Positions 9,210 through 17,279 of a stretch of DNA of 26,425 nt are shown in pieces (position 1 is the first letter of the stretch; each line of letters opens with the position of its first letter). Source of the stretch: DAOUCP01 sp034432155 (GTDB lineage Bacteria > Chloroflexota > Anaerolineae > Epilineales > Epilineaceae). The notes below the pieces were generated by a model. It was not told the origin of the DNA and did not search any database. It saw only the letters and a list, made by a program, of their open reading frames with translations. A program made the translations under genes and the position numbers. The stretch covers positions 1-26,425 of the forward strand of contig DAOUCP010000013.1 in the NCBI GenBank assembly GCA_034432155.1. Direction: 5' to 3'.

Positions 9210-12200
9210 TCACGGCCAACGGTCCTCGCCGGCACAGCGGAGGCCAGCGGCGATGCGCAGGAACAAGGCAGCCAGCTCCGCACCTTGGTCCGTCTGATGG
9301 TAGTTCTCTTGGCCGCCGGCAATACCACGGAGCAGCTCGGGCGAGATCCGATCCGCTGGATCGGGAGCGTCCGGGCGACCGTAGCCGACGGTGTGGATGA
9401 CGATCCCCCGCGCCCGCAGGTCAGCCGCGATCGCCAACACCGTGTCCTCCTGGCGCCCACCGCCCGCCGGCGTCGGGACCTGGTTGGGCATCCCGTCTGT
9501 CAGCAACACCAGTGCCCGCCAGCGCCCGGGAAGCGGCCCGCCCAGCACCTGAGAACCGACCTCGAGACCGCGATCCAAGCGCGTGCCTTCGCGAACGTCG
9601 CCTGCCAGCCGCTCCAAGGCGGCGAGAAGCCGGGCGGAATCGGCGGTGAGCGGCTCGACTACCGAGGCGTCCGCGTGCAACCTGACGATCGCCACCCGAC
9701 TGCCGGTCGCTTCCGGCGCAAGCCGCTCGAGAAAGCCGCGCGCTGCCCGCAGCACCGCGTCCAGCTTGCTGCCGCCATCGCCGGCCGGCCGCAGCATGCT
9801 CGTCGAGGTGTCGATGACCAGAACGACATCCACCGGTTGGCCGCTGCACGGCAGACGGAGGACGGTGGGCAAGTAGACGCGGCGGAGAATCTGCCGCTGG
9901 ACCGTCGGCGAAGCCGTGGCTGATGGCGGAGCCGTGGCCGAGGGTACCACGCTGGCCGTCGGACTTGGTGGCACGGTAGGCGAGGGTGCGGGTGTACGCG
10001 TGGCCGGCGCCGTGGGCGTGGCGGGCGGCGTGCTCGTGGGCCGCGGCCCGACGTGCACCACGGCCTCGTCGAAGACCGGCAGTGGCAGGCCGTCGAACCG
10101 CCCGCCCCAGGCATTGTGGGCTACGTCACCGGCTATCGCCTTCGGTACTTCGAGGGTCAGATCGATGAACCGCGGCGGGCGATCTACAGCCAGGAAGCTG
10201 TCCAGGTAGCCACCGGTCCGCAACGGCTGGGGGTCGGCGCCCCAAAACCGCAGCGCGGTCACGTGAGCGTGCGAACGGATCGCAGCGCAGCGCGGCTTGC
10301 CGACGTCGGCCAGCAGGCAAGGCCACTCCGCGCTGCCGAGGCCGCCGCCGGCGCCCCACACGGCCACCGGGTCCACCAGCCCGTCGCGCCGGCCGCCGGC
10401 CATGGTGTCGAGGATGGCCGGCTCGCTTGCCGAGGCCCAGACGGCCAGGGGATGATCGCCGGGCAGGACCTGGACGGTGAGGCGATGCACGTCACCGGTG
10501 AGCCGGCTGCCCGGCGCTCGCCCATCGCCGGTGCACGGCAGGATGTCGACCGCATCGAACCATTCGACCGGCCGGAACGTCAGGTTGGCCATCGTCAGCC
10601 GGAAGCGAAGCGGCTGGCCGGGCATCACCCAGTCGGCGGGGGCATCCTTCTCTACGCCGGCCGCGCCTGTGTTGGCCACGACCACCTCGGCCCAGGCGCA
10701 CTTCTCACTCAGCAGGGTACCACTGATTGCGGGCGATGGCCGGACGGGCGCGCCGATGGGAACGTCCCGGCCTTCGGTTGCCACAGGGCCGCAGACCGGC
10801 GTCGGCGCGCCAGCCTCCTCGACCGCCGCCGTGTTGAGCAGCACCGTGCCGGAGGGCAGCAGGCGCGAAGCCCGGCCCGCGAAGCGGATCGCCGGCGCGG
10901 CAACGCGGTAAGGCAAATCGCCGAGACGCCAAACAAGCTGGCTCTCGCCCGCGTGCGGTCCGGGCCGAACGGTCGGCTCAAAGGGCACATCGTAGTCGAT
11001 GATCCCGTTGTGGTTGGTGTCTTCGCCGGCGTCGAGAGCCCCGTTGGCGTTCAGGTCCTCGCTCGCCACCGTCGCCGAACCGCTCTCGTACGTCATGCCA
11101 ACCGGCAGGGTGTCCGTCACGAGGACGCCGCGGGCCAGCATGTGCGGTGGCAGTTCGATGGCTGGCGCCTCATCGGGCCGCGGAAACGTGCGGGCCTCCA
11201 GGCGGAAGGCGGCAGTGGAACCGCCGCTGACTAGCAGGCTCTCGTCGGCGAGCCAGGGATCGGTCACCTTCGTCAGCCGCAAGGGTACCGTCGCTCGGCC
11301 GAGCATGTCGCCGAGCGGGCCGGGCACACCGCTGGCGCCAGGCTGCGGAACCGGACACGTGGCATACGCGCCACCACCCGTGGCGCCGAAGCATGCTGGC
11401 GACACCCAACTGCGGCTGCGCGTCCCCCACGAGACCGCCCCGTAGTTCATCAGCCAGGCGCCGGGCGGTAGGCGCTCGGCGTTGAGCAACACCTGGATCC
11501 AGACGTCGGCACCTGGGTCGACCGGCGGCACCAACCGAGCGCGGACCATGTTCACAGCGCGGGCATCGATCGACCGTTGGCCGGCGTTCTCGAAATCGAC
11601 CGCCTCGGCTGTCACCCAGCCCGGCGGTGAAAGCGCGGCATTGTCGGTGCAAGCCGCCGTCGACTGCACATACCAGCCTCGTCCGACCGGCACGGTCGAC
11701 GGCAACTCCCGGCCCCAGGGGCCCTTGGCATACTCGATGATCACGTCGGTGGCCGCGATCGGCTCCGGCGGGCCGCTTGTCGGCTCGACCCAGGCGCTGA
11801 TGCCAGCCACGCCGCCGTGACGCAACGACTGGGTGCGGTTGTCCCACTTGTCGCACAGGATCACGCGGCTCAGGGGCTGTTCGGCCTGTACGGTAAGCCC
11901 CACCTCGGCTGCCAACTCCGCCCCTTCGGCCACCAGCCGCCCCCAGCCAGGAGGCTCGTAGTGCTTGTACGGCTGCGCTTCCGGCGTCCTTGGCGCCCGC
12001 GGTGTGCGACGCGGCGGTGTGGCGGTGACATCGACCTCGTCATCGGTCTCCCGCGGCGTCGGGCGAGGCCGCTCGGGCAGGATGAGAAGCACACTGGCGC
12101 AGTTGTTGGCTACCGGCTCGGCCGCGCCACCCAGGTTGGGCTGACCTCCAGCATCCACCGGTGCCCATAGCGGCCGGTCTGGGTGCCCCGGTTCGGTGGC

Positions 12201-13532
12201 GAAGCAGTTGTCCAGCGATACATCCCAGCCGGTAGCCAGCAGGCCCTCCTCCGCCAACCAGAGGTCCACGAACAGGGACCCGACGACTTGGGGCTTCGAG
12301 ACCGCCCCGCCGGCCGGGAGTCGAGTTGGCAGCTCCAGTTCTTCGAGGGTCACGGCCAGCTGCCCGCTCTCACCGTCGGGCTGGACGCAGCTCCAGCGCC
12401 CGCCCGTCTGCGTCGGCGTGCAGCCAAGCAGTCGGACCGGCACGCGGACCGCCTTGCCCTGGCGACCGGTGGTGCGCCACCAGTCGGGCAAGACCCAAGG
12501 CTTGCCGACCGGGCTAGAGGTGCCCCGCACATCGCCGTCCGCCCCGAAGATGACATCGAGCCGCCACGTGACGCGACGCCCGGGCACGTCATCCAGGGTG
12601 TGGTCGCCCACAGCGGCCAAGTACTTGCGCAGCTCCAAGGCTGGTGCTGCCGAGACAGCGACGGGCGGCGCCGAGGCACGGCAGCCGTCGGCAAGCGGCT
12701 CCGCGCAACCGCCCGGATTGGGGTCGGCGGCGGCGCCGCTCGCCCGCACCAGCGCGCCGACCAGGAGCGAGGTACCCTGCAAAGCCGAGCCGTTGACGCG
12801 GGCGGTGAGCTCGAAGGCGGCGGTCACGGCGGGGGGCGCCTCGATCCGGCCGACAACGCAGTGCAGCTGCCTCCCGTCGGCGCTAAGCTGGGCGCCACCG
12901 CTGCACCGCGATTGCCCCAGGGCGAGGACCTGAGCGCGCTGCCAGGTGGCTGGGCCATCGAGTAGCACGTCGACGGTGAGATCCTCCACCGGAGCGTTCT
13001 GCACGCTAAAGGCGATGCGATAGGTCACGGTGTCCCACGAGCGCACGACGCCATCGTTGGGCCCCAGGTCATCGCCGGGATCCGCCGCGCCTGGCCTGCC
13101 GGGCAGCACCGTTGCGCCCCGGATGGTCAGCGGGCGATCCTCCCAAGGGGCGGTGCCGTCGGCCACGATGCTCACAGCGGCGCCGAGCAGCGGTCGATCT
13201 TCCGCTTGGCTCCAAGGGGCGGGGGATGTAGCCACAGGCGCCGGATGAGCTGTGCCCCGTCGCTGCAAGGCGCGGTCGGCGTGCAGGGGCGGCTCGCGGC
13301 GGGTAAGGGATGGCGCCGTGGCCAGCAGGTCGGCAGTCGCAAACATGCCGCCCCCGGCAGTCGCGCGCCGGGCCGCGGCGCTGGCGGGCCCCACCGCGGA
13401 TGGCAGACGCCCAGGATAGAGTGCCGGGCCGGCGGCGGCTGGCTGGCGGCCAAACGAGCCCAACGCCACCAGTAGGGCGGCGGCTACGACGGCGAGACGA
13501 TGAGCGAGCGGCCGGAACGTTGCAGCAGGCAT
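9210..13532 (-). CDS. Large secreted protein with DUF11-like repeats and C-terminal von Willebrand A domain
   Basis: The start is ATG 13532 (minus strand), because GGAGGT lies 5-6 nt upstream; an ATG 8 codons earlier lacks a site. The 1440-aa product has a signal peptide (LAVVAAALLVALGSF, cleaved near AAAG). Several beta-sandwich repeats of the DUF11/isopeptide kind follow, recognisable as VTYRIAFSVQNAP, RVTWRLDVIFG, VTDTLPVGMTYESGSA and LRFRLTMANLTFRPV. Two consecutive Ca-binding-type loops (DLNANGALD, DTNHNGIID) lie near 824-846. A Thr/Pro/Ser linker spans about 1160-1218, followed by the VYLPTVLR motif. The VWA domain (about 1235-1435) has DTSTS at 1241-1245, Thr in EGTRLD, and LTDG. Single cysteines flank the VWA domain. 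No LPXTG or C-terminal membrane anchor is visible. It is probably a cell-surface or released stalk-like protein with a metal-dependent binding head, and its VWA is paralogous to the one ending at 6802. Confidence 0.82.
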   Translation of the reverse strand: MPAATFRPLAHRLAVVAAALLVALGSFGRQPAAAGPALYPGRLPSAVGPASAAARRATAGGGMFATADLLATAPSLTRREPPLHADRALQRRGTAHPAPVATSPAPWSQAEDRPLLGAAVSIVADGTAPWEDRPLTIRGATVLPGRPGAADPGDDLGPNDGVVRSWDTVTYRIAFSVQNAPVEDLTVDVLLDGPATWQRAQVLALGQSRCSGGAQLSADGRQLHCVVGRIEAPPAVTAAFELTARVNGSALQGTSLLVGALVRASGAAADPNPGGCAEPLADGCRASAPPVAVSAAPALELRKYLAAVGDHTLDDVPGRRVTWRLDVIFGADGDVRGTSSPVGKPWVLPDWWRTTGRQGKAVRVPVRLLGCTPTQTGGRWSCVQPDGESGQLAVTLEELELPTRLPAGGAVSKPQVVGSLFVDLWLAEEGLLATGWDVSLDNCFATEPGHPDRPLWAPVDAGGQPNLGGAAEPVANNCASVLLILPERPRPTPRETDDEVDVTATPPRRTPRAPRTPEAQPYKHYEPPGWGRLVAEGAELAAEVGLTVQAEQPLSRVILCDKWDNRTQSLRHGGVAGISAWVEPTSGPPEPIAATDVIIEYAKGPWGRELPSTVPVGRGWYVQSTAACTDNAALSPPGWVTAEAVDFENAGQRSIDARAVNMVRARLVPPVDPGADVWIQVLLNAERLPPGAWLMNYGAVSWGTRSRSWVSPACFGATGGGAYATCPVPQPGASGVPGPLGDMLGRATVPLRLTKVTDPWLADESLLVSGGSTAAFRLEARTFPRPDEAPAIELPPHMLARGVLVTDTLPVGMTYESGSATVASEDLNANGALDAGEDTNHNGIIDYDVPFEPTVRPGPHAGESQLVWRLGDLPYRVAAPAIRFAGRASRLLPSGTVLLNTAAVEEAGAPTPVCGPVATEGRDVPIGAPVRPSPAISGTLLSEKCAWAEVVVANTGAAGVEKDAPADWVMPGQPLRFRLTMANLTFRPVEWFDAVDILPCTGDGRAPGSRLTGDVHRLTVQVLPGDHPLAVWASASEPAILDTMAGGRRDGLVDPVAVWGAGGGLGSAEWPCLLADVGKPRCAAIRSHAHVTALRFWGADPQPLRTGGYLDSFLAVDRPPRFIDLTLEVPKAIAGDVAHNAWGGRFDGLPLPVFDEAVVHVGPRPTSTPPATPTAPATRTPAPSPTVPPSPTASVVPSATAPPSATASPTVQRQILRRVYLPTVLRLPCSGQPVDVVLVIDTSTSMLRPAGDGGSKLDAVLRAARGFLERLAPEATGSRVAIVRLHADASVVEPLTADSARLLAALERLAGDVREGTRLDRGLEVGSQVLGGPLPGRWRALVLLTDGMPNQVPTPAGGGRQEDTVLAIAADLRARGIVIHTVGYGRPDAPDPADRISPELLRGIAGGQENYHQTDQGAELAALFLRIAAGLRCAGEDRWP

Positions 13533-13627
13533 CGCGCACCTCCAGGCGAGAGCCACGCAAGACGTAGCCTTTGTTCTCCCCAGGCGCGGGTCGATGCGCG
13601 ACGCGCTCTACACCGGCTTGAACGCTC

Positions 13628-13699
13628 CGGTACAGCCGCGGAGTGCCCCTTGCGAGGGGAGACCCGTCGGCTTTCGCTTCGGCAAGAAGCATACCACCG
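13628..13699 (-). ncRNA. Candidate structured 5' leader (three-way junction) of the large VWA gene
   Basis: On the minus strand, upstream of the gene starting at 13532, four stems nest consistently. P1 pairs 13695-13699 with 13628-13632. A hairpin GCTTC/GAAGC uses 13690-13686 and 13680-13676. A stem AGCCG/CGGCT uses 13672-13668 and 13638-13634 and encloses CCCCT/AGGGG (13659-13655 and 13650-13646). The joining strand reads GCGAAAGCCGACGGGTCT, which recalls the conserved core of c-di-GMP-I riboswitches, but the GNRA loop and other core positions do not match, so I do not assign a class. An alternative stem CTCCG/CGGAG (13643-13639 with 13629-13625) would exclude P1, as a switching platform might. 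Protein-coding on the opposite strand is not supported here. Confidence 0.35.
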
Positions 13700-13985
13700 C
13701 TGTCAAACTGGCGCTGGCGATGCCTGCATGCGGACGGCAGCCAGCCAGGCGGGCAGTGTTGCAGGCAGTTTTGCCGGCGGTGGAGGCGGCGCCTGTTGCC
13801 CGCATCCGTCCCGCGCCCGGCATGACGCACGAGTCTGACGAGGTCCTCCTGCAATACGAACCTGCAGTGATTGGCGGTATCGCTTGGACGTGCAGGAATG
13901 AGAACCGCTATCAGGATCGCGATGGTTGCTGGTGTTGGGCTGCCGCTGGTGGTGCGCCCACCGATGGAACCGGCGGCGGCCGATC

Positions 13986-14330
13986 CGTACGGATGAGCGA
14001 ACAGGCGTTCGGGTGTGGGAGTGCCCGAACGGTTTGTGGCGGGACATCGATGCGCTGACGCCGGACTTTGGCACGGTGGTCGGCGCCACCGGCCTTTTCA
14101 TGCAGCATGCCGGCACCTTCACGCCGGGCGCCTCGACCCCTTACGAGGCCTTCACCGGCGAGCTGGCGGTCGAGATGCTTTCCATGACCGATGGTTGGTT
14201 GGTGGGCGGCCGACGGACCATTCGCCACTGCGATGGCCAGGACTGGGAGGAGGTTCGCCGCCCCACGCCACAGGATCTGGAGGAGCTCGACAGGGTCTCG
14301 GTCACCCCACGGCCCATCGGAAGTATACTA
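13986..14330 (+). pseudogene. Probable remnant of a BNR/'GWxVG'-repeat protein
   Basis: In one frame the translation reads like a piece of a Sortilin/photosystem-stability-type repeat protein: DFGTVVGATGLFMQHAGTF, then LSMTDGWLVGGRRTIRHCDG followed by W-EEV-RPTP. Families with 'A-TDGWAVG-GGTILR-DG-W--V' repeats are common in Chloroflexi. Only about 100 residues hold this pattern. There is no good ribosome-binding site, and downstream the frame loses character and is overlapped by the flavodoxin gene in another frame. I therefore read it as a decayed fragment. The call rests on repeat style only. Confidence 0.4.
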
Positions 14331-14362
14331 AGACGAAGGTTATTCCCCTTGCGGAGGTCGAT

Positions 14363-14887
14363 GTGGCCCATCGAGTACTCGTGGTCTACGGCACCAAGTA
14401 CGGTAGCACGGCTGCCATCGCCGAGACGATCGGCGGCGAGCTGGAGAAAGCAGGGCTCGTGGTGAACGTTCGCCCGGCCAGCCAGGCGGACGCGCCGATG
14501 GCATACGACGCTGTGGTGATCGGCAGTGCGGTCTATGCCGGGCGCTGGCGGAAGGATGCGGCGCGTTACCTGCAAGCGCACGAGGAGGTGCTGGCCACAC
14601 GGCCCGTCTGGCTCTTCAACAGCGGACCGCTGGGCAAGGGGGATGCCGCCGAACTCGCCGGCCCGGTGGGTGTCCCGTCAGAGGTGCGCGCCGTTGCCGA
14701 GCGCATCCGGGCGCGCGACGTCGCGGTGTTCCACGGTGCGATAGACGCTACGAAGCTAAATCCGCTCGAGCGCTTGATGCTTCGTATGGTCAAGTCGCCG
14801 TGCGGTGACTTTCGCGACTGGGAAGCGATCACGGCCTGGGCGCGCGGCATTGCGGCAACGCTGACGGCGGAGACTGCGCCCAACTAG
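14363..14887 (+). CDS. Flavodoxin-domain protein, HemG-like
   Basis: The start is GTG 14363, with GGAGGT at 14353-14358 five nt upstream; the frame extends further upstream but has no flavodoxin content there. The 174-aa product opens HRVLVVYGTKYGSTAAIAE, the flavodoxin FMN-phosphate loop (residues 9-16). It keeps YDAVVIGSAVYAGRW, an aromatic-bearing FMN loop, and ends in the DWEAITAWARGIA helix typical of menaquinone-dependent protoporphyrinogen IX dehydrogenase (HemG), whose length (about 175-181 aa) it matches. It probably binds FMN in the cytoplasm and carries electrons. True HemG oxidises protoporphyrinogen IX, but no haem genes are nearby, so a general redox role is equally possible. 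A TATACT box at 14324-14329 may be its -10 element, though no good -35 is seen. Confidence 0.78.
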   Translation: MAHRVLVVYGTKYGSTAAIAETIGGELEKAGLVVNVRPASQADAPMAYDAVVIGSAVYAGRWRKDAARYLQAHEEVLATRPVWLFNSGPLGKGDAAELAGPVGVPSEVRAVAERIRARDVAVFHGAIDATKLNPLERLMLRMVKSPCGDFRDWEAITAWARGIAATLTAETAPN

Positions 14888-15073
14888 CGCCGCGGGGCCA
14901 AAGGTTAGTCGGTCATGTCAGCCGCTCAGGCGAGATGTCCCGCCAGCCCCACGCACGTTGCTGGCAAGCGCGCGCCGTGTCCTGGGGGCCCGGTGGGCAG
15001 AACGAAGGATCCAACCACGAGCCAGCGTTGCTGCGGGAGGCGCCCGCCGGTCGCCCGCGAGCCGGGCGGAGCC

Positions 15074-16342
15074 ATGGCCGCACGGTTGCTGCTCTTGGCA
15101 GTCGGACTGGCCGCGGCCCTCGTGATGGCTGCTGCGCTCGGCTGGACGCCGCCTGCCAGCGCCGATACCGGCGGGGCCGCCAGCGACGGTGCGGTGTCGC
15201 TCCTATTCTTCTACGGCGCAGAGTGCCAGCACTGTGCCAACGAACGGCCCTTCCTGGTCGGCCTCGAGGCGCGGTATCCGCGACTCGCCATCGAGTACAT
15301 CGAGGTGTGGCACGATGGCGGCAATCGGCAACGTCTTCGGGAGGTGGCCGCGCAGCTGGGTTTCCACCCTGCCGGCACCCCGGTGACCGTTCTTGGCGAC
15401 CAGTACTGGGTCGGCTTCGACTCGGCCATCGCCCGGTCTATCGAAGCGGCCGTAGTGGCCGCCTTGGGCGGTCGAGAGGCGCAACTTGCTGTTCGCCGGA
15501 CGGTCGACGTTCCGGTCTTCGGGGCGGTCGATGTTGCCGATGCGCCGCTCGTGGTGAGCTCGCTGGTCATCGGCTTTGTCGATGGGGTGAATCCGTGCTC
15601 CCTGTGGGTGCTGTCCGTGCTCCTGGCGATCGTCTTGCACAGCGGCTCGCGTGGACGTGTGCTGGCGGTGGGCAGCGTCTTCCTGATGGTTACCACGGCC
15701 ATGTACGGGCTCTACATGACGGGCATGTACAGCGTGTTGGACTACGTCGGCCACCTCACCTGGGTCCGGTTGGCCGTAGCCGCCGTGGCCCTCGTCTTTG
15801 GTGTCATCCACATGAAGGACTTCTTCTGGTTCAAAGAAGGGCCCTCCCTGAGCATCGACGATGCCCAAAAGCCTGGCCTTTACCGGCGCATGCGGGAGGT
15901 GGCGGCAGCCGACAAGTCGCTGCCGGCCATGCTCGGTGGGACGGTGGCGCTGGCGGTCGGTGTGTCGCTACTCGAGACACCCTGTACGGCGGGGCTGCCG
16001 ATGCTGTGGACAAACCTCTTGGCCACGCAGGCTGTGCCGCTGGCGACCGCCGCCGTGCTCTTTGCCGTCTACATGTCGGTCTTCCTGCTCGATGAGCTGG
16101 CCGTCTTCGCCGCCGCCGTACTTACGTTGCGTGCCACGCGGGTGCAGGAAGCGCACGGCCGACTGCTCAAGTTGCTCTCGGGCACCGTGATGGTGACCCT
16201 GGCCCTTGCCATGATCCTCATGCCGGCGCTCCTCGAGTCTGTAAGCGGGACGGTGCAGGTGTTTGGCTTGGCCGTCGTGCTGGTTGCGGTGATTTGGAGT
16301 CTGGCCCGCCTGGCAGGCCGGTTGCGCCAGGGACTGGCCTGA
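15074..16342 (+). CDS. Thioredoxin-like domain fused to CcdA/DsbD-type transmembrane region
   Basis: ATG 15074 is chosen because GGCGGAG precedes it and it gives a hydrophobic leader (LLLLAVGLAAALVMAAALGW); the open frame back to 14915 is Pro/Arg-rich and unlikely. The 422-aa product has an extracytoplasmic thioredoxin/glutaredoxin-like domain with active-site CQHC (51-54). A six-or-more-helix CcdA-type membrane region follows, with Cys175 in NPCSLW and Cys304 in ETPCTAG, the paired cysteines that pass thiol electrons across the membrane. Known DsbD/CcdA proteins take electrons from cytoplasmic thioredoxin to reduce disulfides outside, for cytochrome c maturation or disulfide repair. Having the redox partner at the N terminus fused to the channel suggests a self-contained relay. 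It lies in line with the flavodoxin (186-bp gap) and the rhodanese (176-bp gap). Confidence 0.85.
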   Translation: MAARLLLLAVGLAAALVMAAALGWTPPASADTGGAASDGAVSLLFFYGAECQHCANERPFLVGLEARYPRLAIEYIEVWHDGGNRQRLREVAAQLGFHPAGTPVTVLGDQYWVGFDSAIARSIEAAVVAALGGREAQLAVRRTVDVPVFGAVDVADAPLVVSSLVIGFVDGVNPCSLWVLSVLLAIVLHSGSRGRVLAVGSVFLMVTTAMYGLYMTGMYSVLDYVGHLTWVRLAVAAVALVFGVIHMKDFFWFKEGPSLSIDDAQKPGLYRRMREVAAADKSLPAMLGGTVALAVGVSLLETPCTAGLPMLWTNLLATQAVPLATAAVLFAVYMSVFLLDELAVFAAAVLTLRATRVQEAHGRLLKLLSGTVMVTLALAMILMPALLESVSGTVQVFGLAVVLVAVIWSLARLAGRLRQGLA

Positions 16343-16420
16343 ACGCGCGCGAAGGAGGCTCTGCCGGCATGGAGAGTCCGTCGCCCGAAGAGGCTGGCCG
16401 AAACGCGCGCGAGGGAGGCC
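16341..16420 (+). repeat. Two ~19-bp direct repeats 60 bp apart
   Basis: AACGCGCGCGA(A/G)GGAGGC occurs at 16342-16359 and 16402-16419, in the gap between the CcdA fusion and the rhodanese gene. Each copy contains a GGAGG that is not followed by a usable start codon. Their role is unknown; they could be a duplicated leader segment or a small dispersed repeat. Confidence 0.5.
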
Positions 16421-16518
16421 GGCTCAGGAAGACGTTGGGCTCGGACCGGTAGCTCGGAACCAAGGGCAGCCGGCGTTCTTGCGCCGGGCGCCCGCAGGCA
16501 TAGGAGGGGAAGAAAGCG

Positions 16519-17004
16519 ATGGCTCGTCGGTTCTTGAAAGCTCTGGGATGGCTCGTTCTGGCGGTCGTGCTCATTGCCGCCGCGGCCCTGGCGACGCTTG
16601 CCTGGCGCGACCAGGCCACTCTCACTGCCCAGGCTCAGGCCACGCCGCAGCTTCCGGCGAGCGTGGCGGCGGAGTCGAGCGTGGCCGATCTCCGGTTGCC
16701 GCCGGACGTCAATGTTCAGACGGCAAATCTGCTGCGACCGCGCCGGGACGTGCTCGTGGTCGACGTCAGATCGCCGGCCGAGTTCGCCGCCGCCCATGTC
16801 CCGGGAGCGATCAACATCCCGCTGGCCGAGCTGACCCAGCGCATCGACGAACTACCGCCGAATCGGGCGGTGATCGTCACCTGTCGGACCGGGCGACGCA
16901 GCAGCGAGGCGGCCCGCATTCTGCGGTCCGAGGGCCTCGACAACGTGCATAACCTGGTGGGCGGACTGCGTGCCTGGCAGAAGGCCGGGCTGCCGACGGA
17001 GTAA
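16519..17004 (+). CDS. Membrane-anchored rhodanese-like sulfurtransferase
   Basis: ATG 16519 follows AGGAGGGG (16502-16509). The 161-aa product has an N-terminal membrane anchor (LGWLVLAVVLIAAAALATLAW) and a single rhodanese domain from about residue 60. It shows DVRSPAEFAAAHVPGAINIP and the catalytic loop C122-RTGRRS, ending GGLRAWQKAGLP. The active cysteine is present, so it should form a persulfide and transfer sulfane sulfur. The domain should face outside the cytoplasm, given the anchor topology. The six-residue active loop (CRTGRR) is of the sulfurtransferase length rather than the seven-residue Cdc25/arsenate type. The neighbouring CcdA-thioredoxin fusion also works outside the cytoplasm, so a shared role in sulfur or thiol handling is plausible. 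Confidence 0.85.
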   Translation: MARRFLKALGWLVLAVVLIAAAALATLAWRDQATLTAQAQATPQLPASVAAESSVADLRLPPDVNVQTANLLRPRRDVLVVDVRSPAEFAAAHVPGAINIPLAELTQRIDELPPNRAVIVTCRTGRRSSEAARILRSEGLDNVHNLVGGLRAWQKAGLPTE

Positions 17005-17184
17005 CGGGCGGCTCCGTTGGCTCGGCAGCGAGTGAGTCAGGTCCAAGGGGGCTAGGTCTGTCGTGCGCTACTGCCGCACGCCCGCGAGGCGGCTTGACGC
17101 GGGGCTGGCGGGCGCGCATACTAGCGCCGCGAGAATGCGGCGTCCGACCTGTCGCTGGCGGTGATTTGTCGGACGCTGGGGTCA

Positions 17185-17221
17185 AGAGATAGCGGTAGGG
17201 GTGGCGAAGCTCTCTTTTTTT
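17185..17221 (+). terminator. Candidate intrinsic terminator after the rhodanese gene
   Basis: AGAGA (17185-17189) pairs with TCTCT (17211-17215). A GC/GC extension after a 2-nt bulge and a 15-nt loop complete the hairpin, which runs directly into six T residues. It separates the redox genes from the PadR-led cluster. The stem is weak and the long loop lowers confidence. Confidence 0.4.
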
Positions 17222-17270
17222 GGCCAGCAGTTGGCGTTGGGTCTATAGTGGATCGTTCTCTAGATAACGA
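17220..17270 (+). promoter_or_regulatory. Promoter candidate and 18-bp palindromic operator in front of the padR-led cluster
   Basis: TTGGCC (17220-17225) and TATAGT (17244-17249), 18 bp apart, form a weak promoter. TCGTTCTCTAGATAACGA at 17253-17270 is an 18-bp palindrome with a single mismatched pair. It covers the expected transcription start and ends 9 bp before the PadR start codon. PadR proteins are dimeric winged-helix repressors that commonly bind such sites at their own promoter, so autoregulation of the whole cluster is the simplest reading. Confidence 0.45.
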
Positions 17271-17279
17271 AGAAGGCGC

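Noticed and set aside
13628..13699. Confident c-di-GMP-I riboswitch call
   Set aside because: Only the GCGAAAGCC-ACGGGTCT-like strand resembles the class; the GNRA tetraloop and other core positions are not matched, so it is kept as an unclassified structured leader.
14015..14362. N-terminal extension of the flavodoxin frame
   Set aside because: The extension is His/Arg/Gly-rich and unrelated to flavodoxins, while GTG 14363 has a strong ribosome-binding site and begins exactly at the fold.
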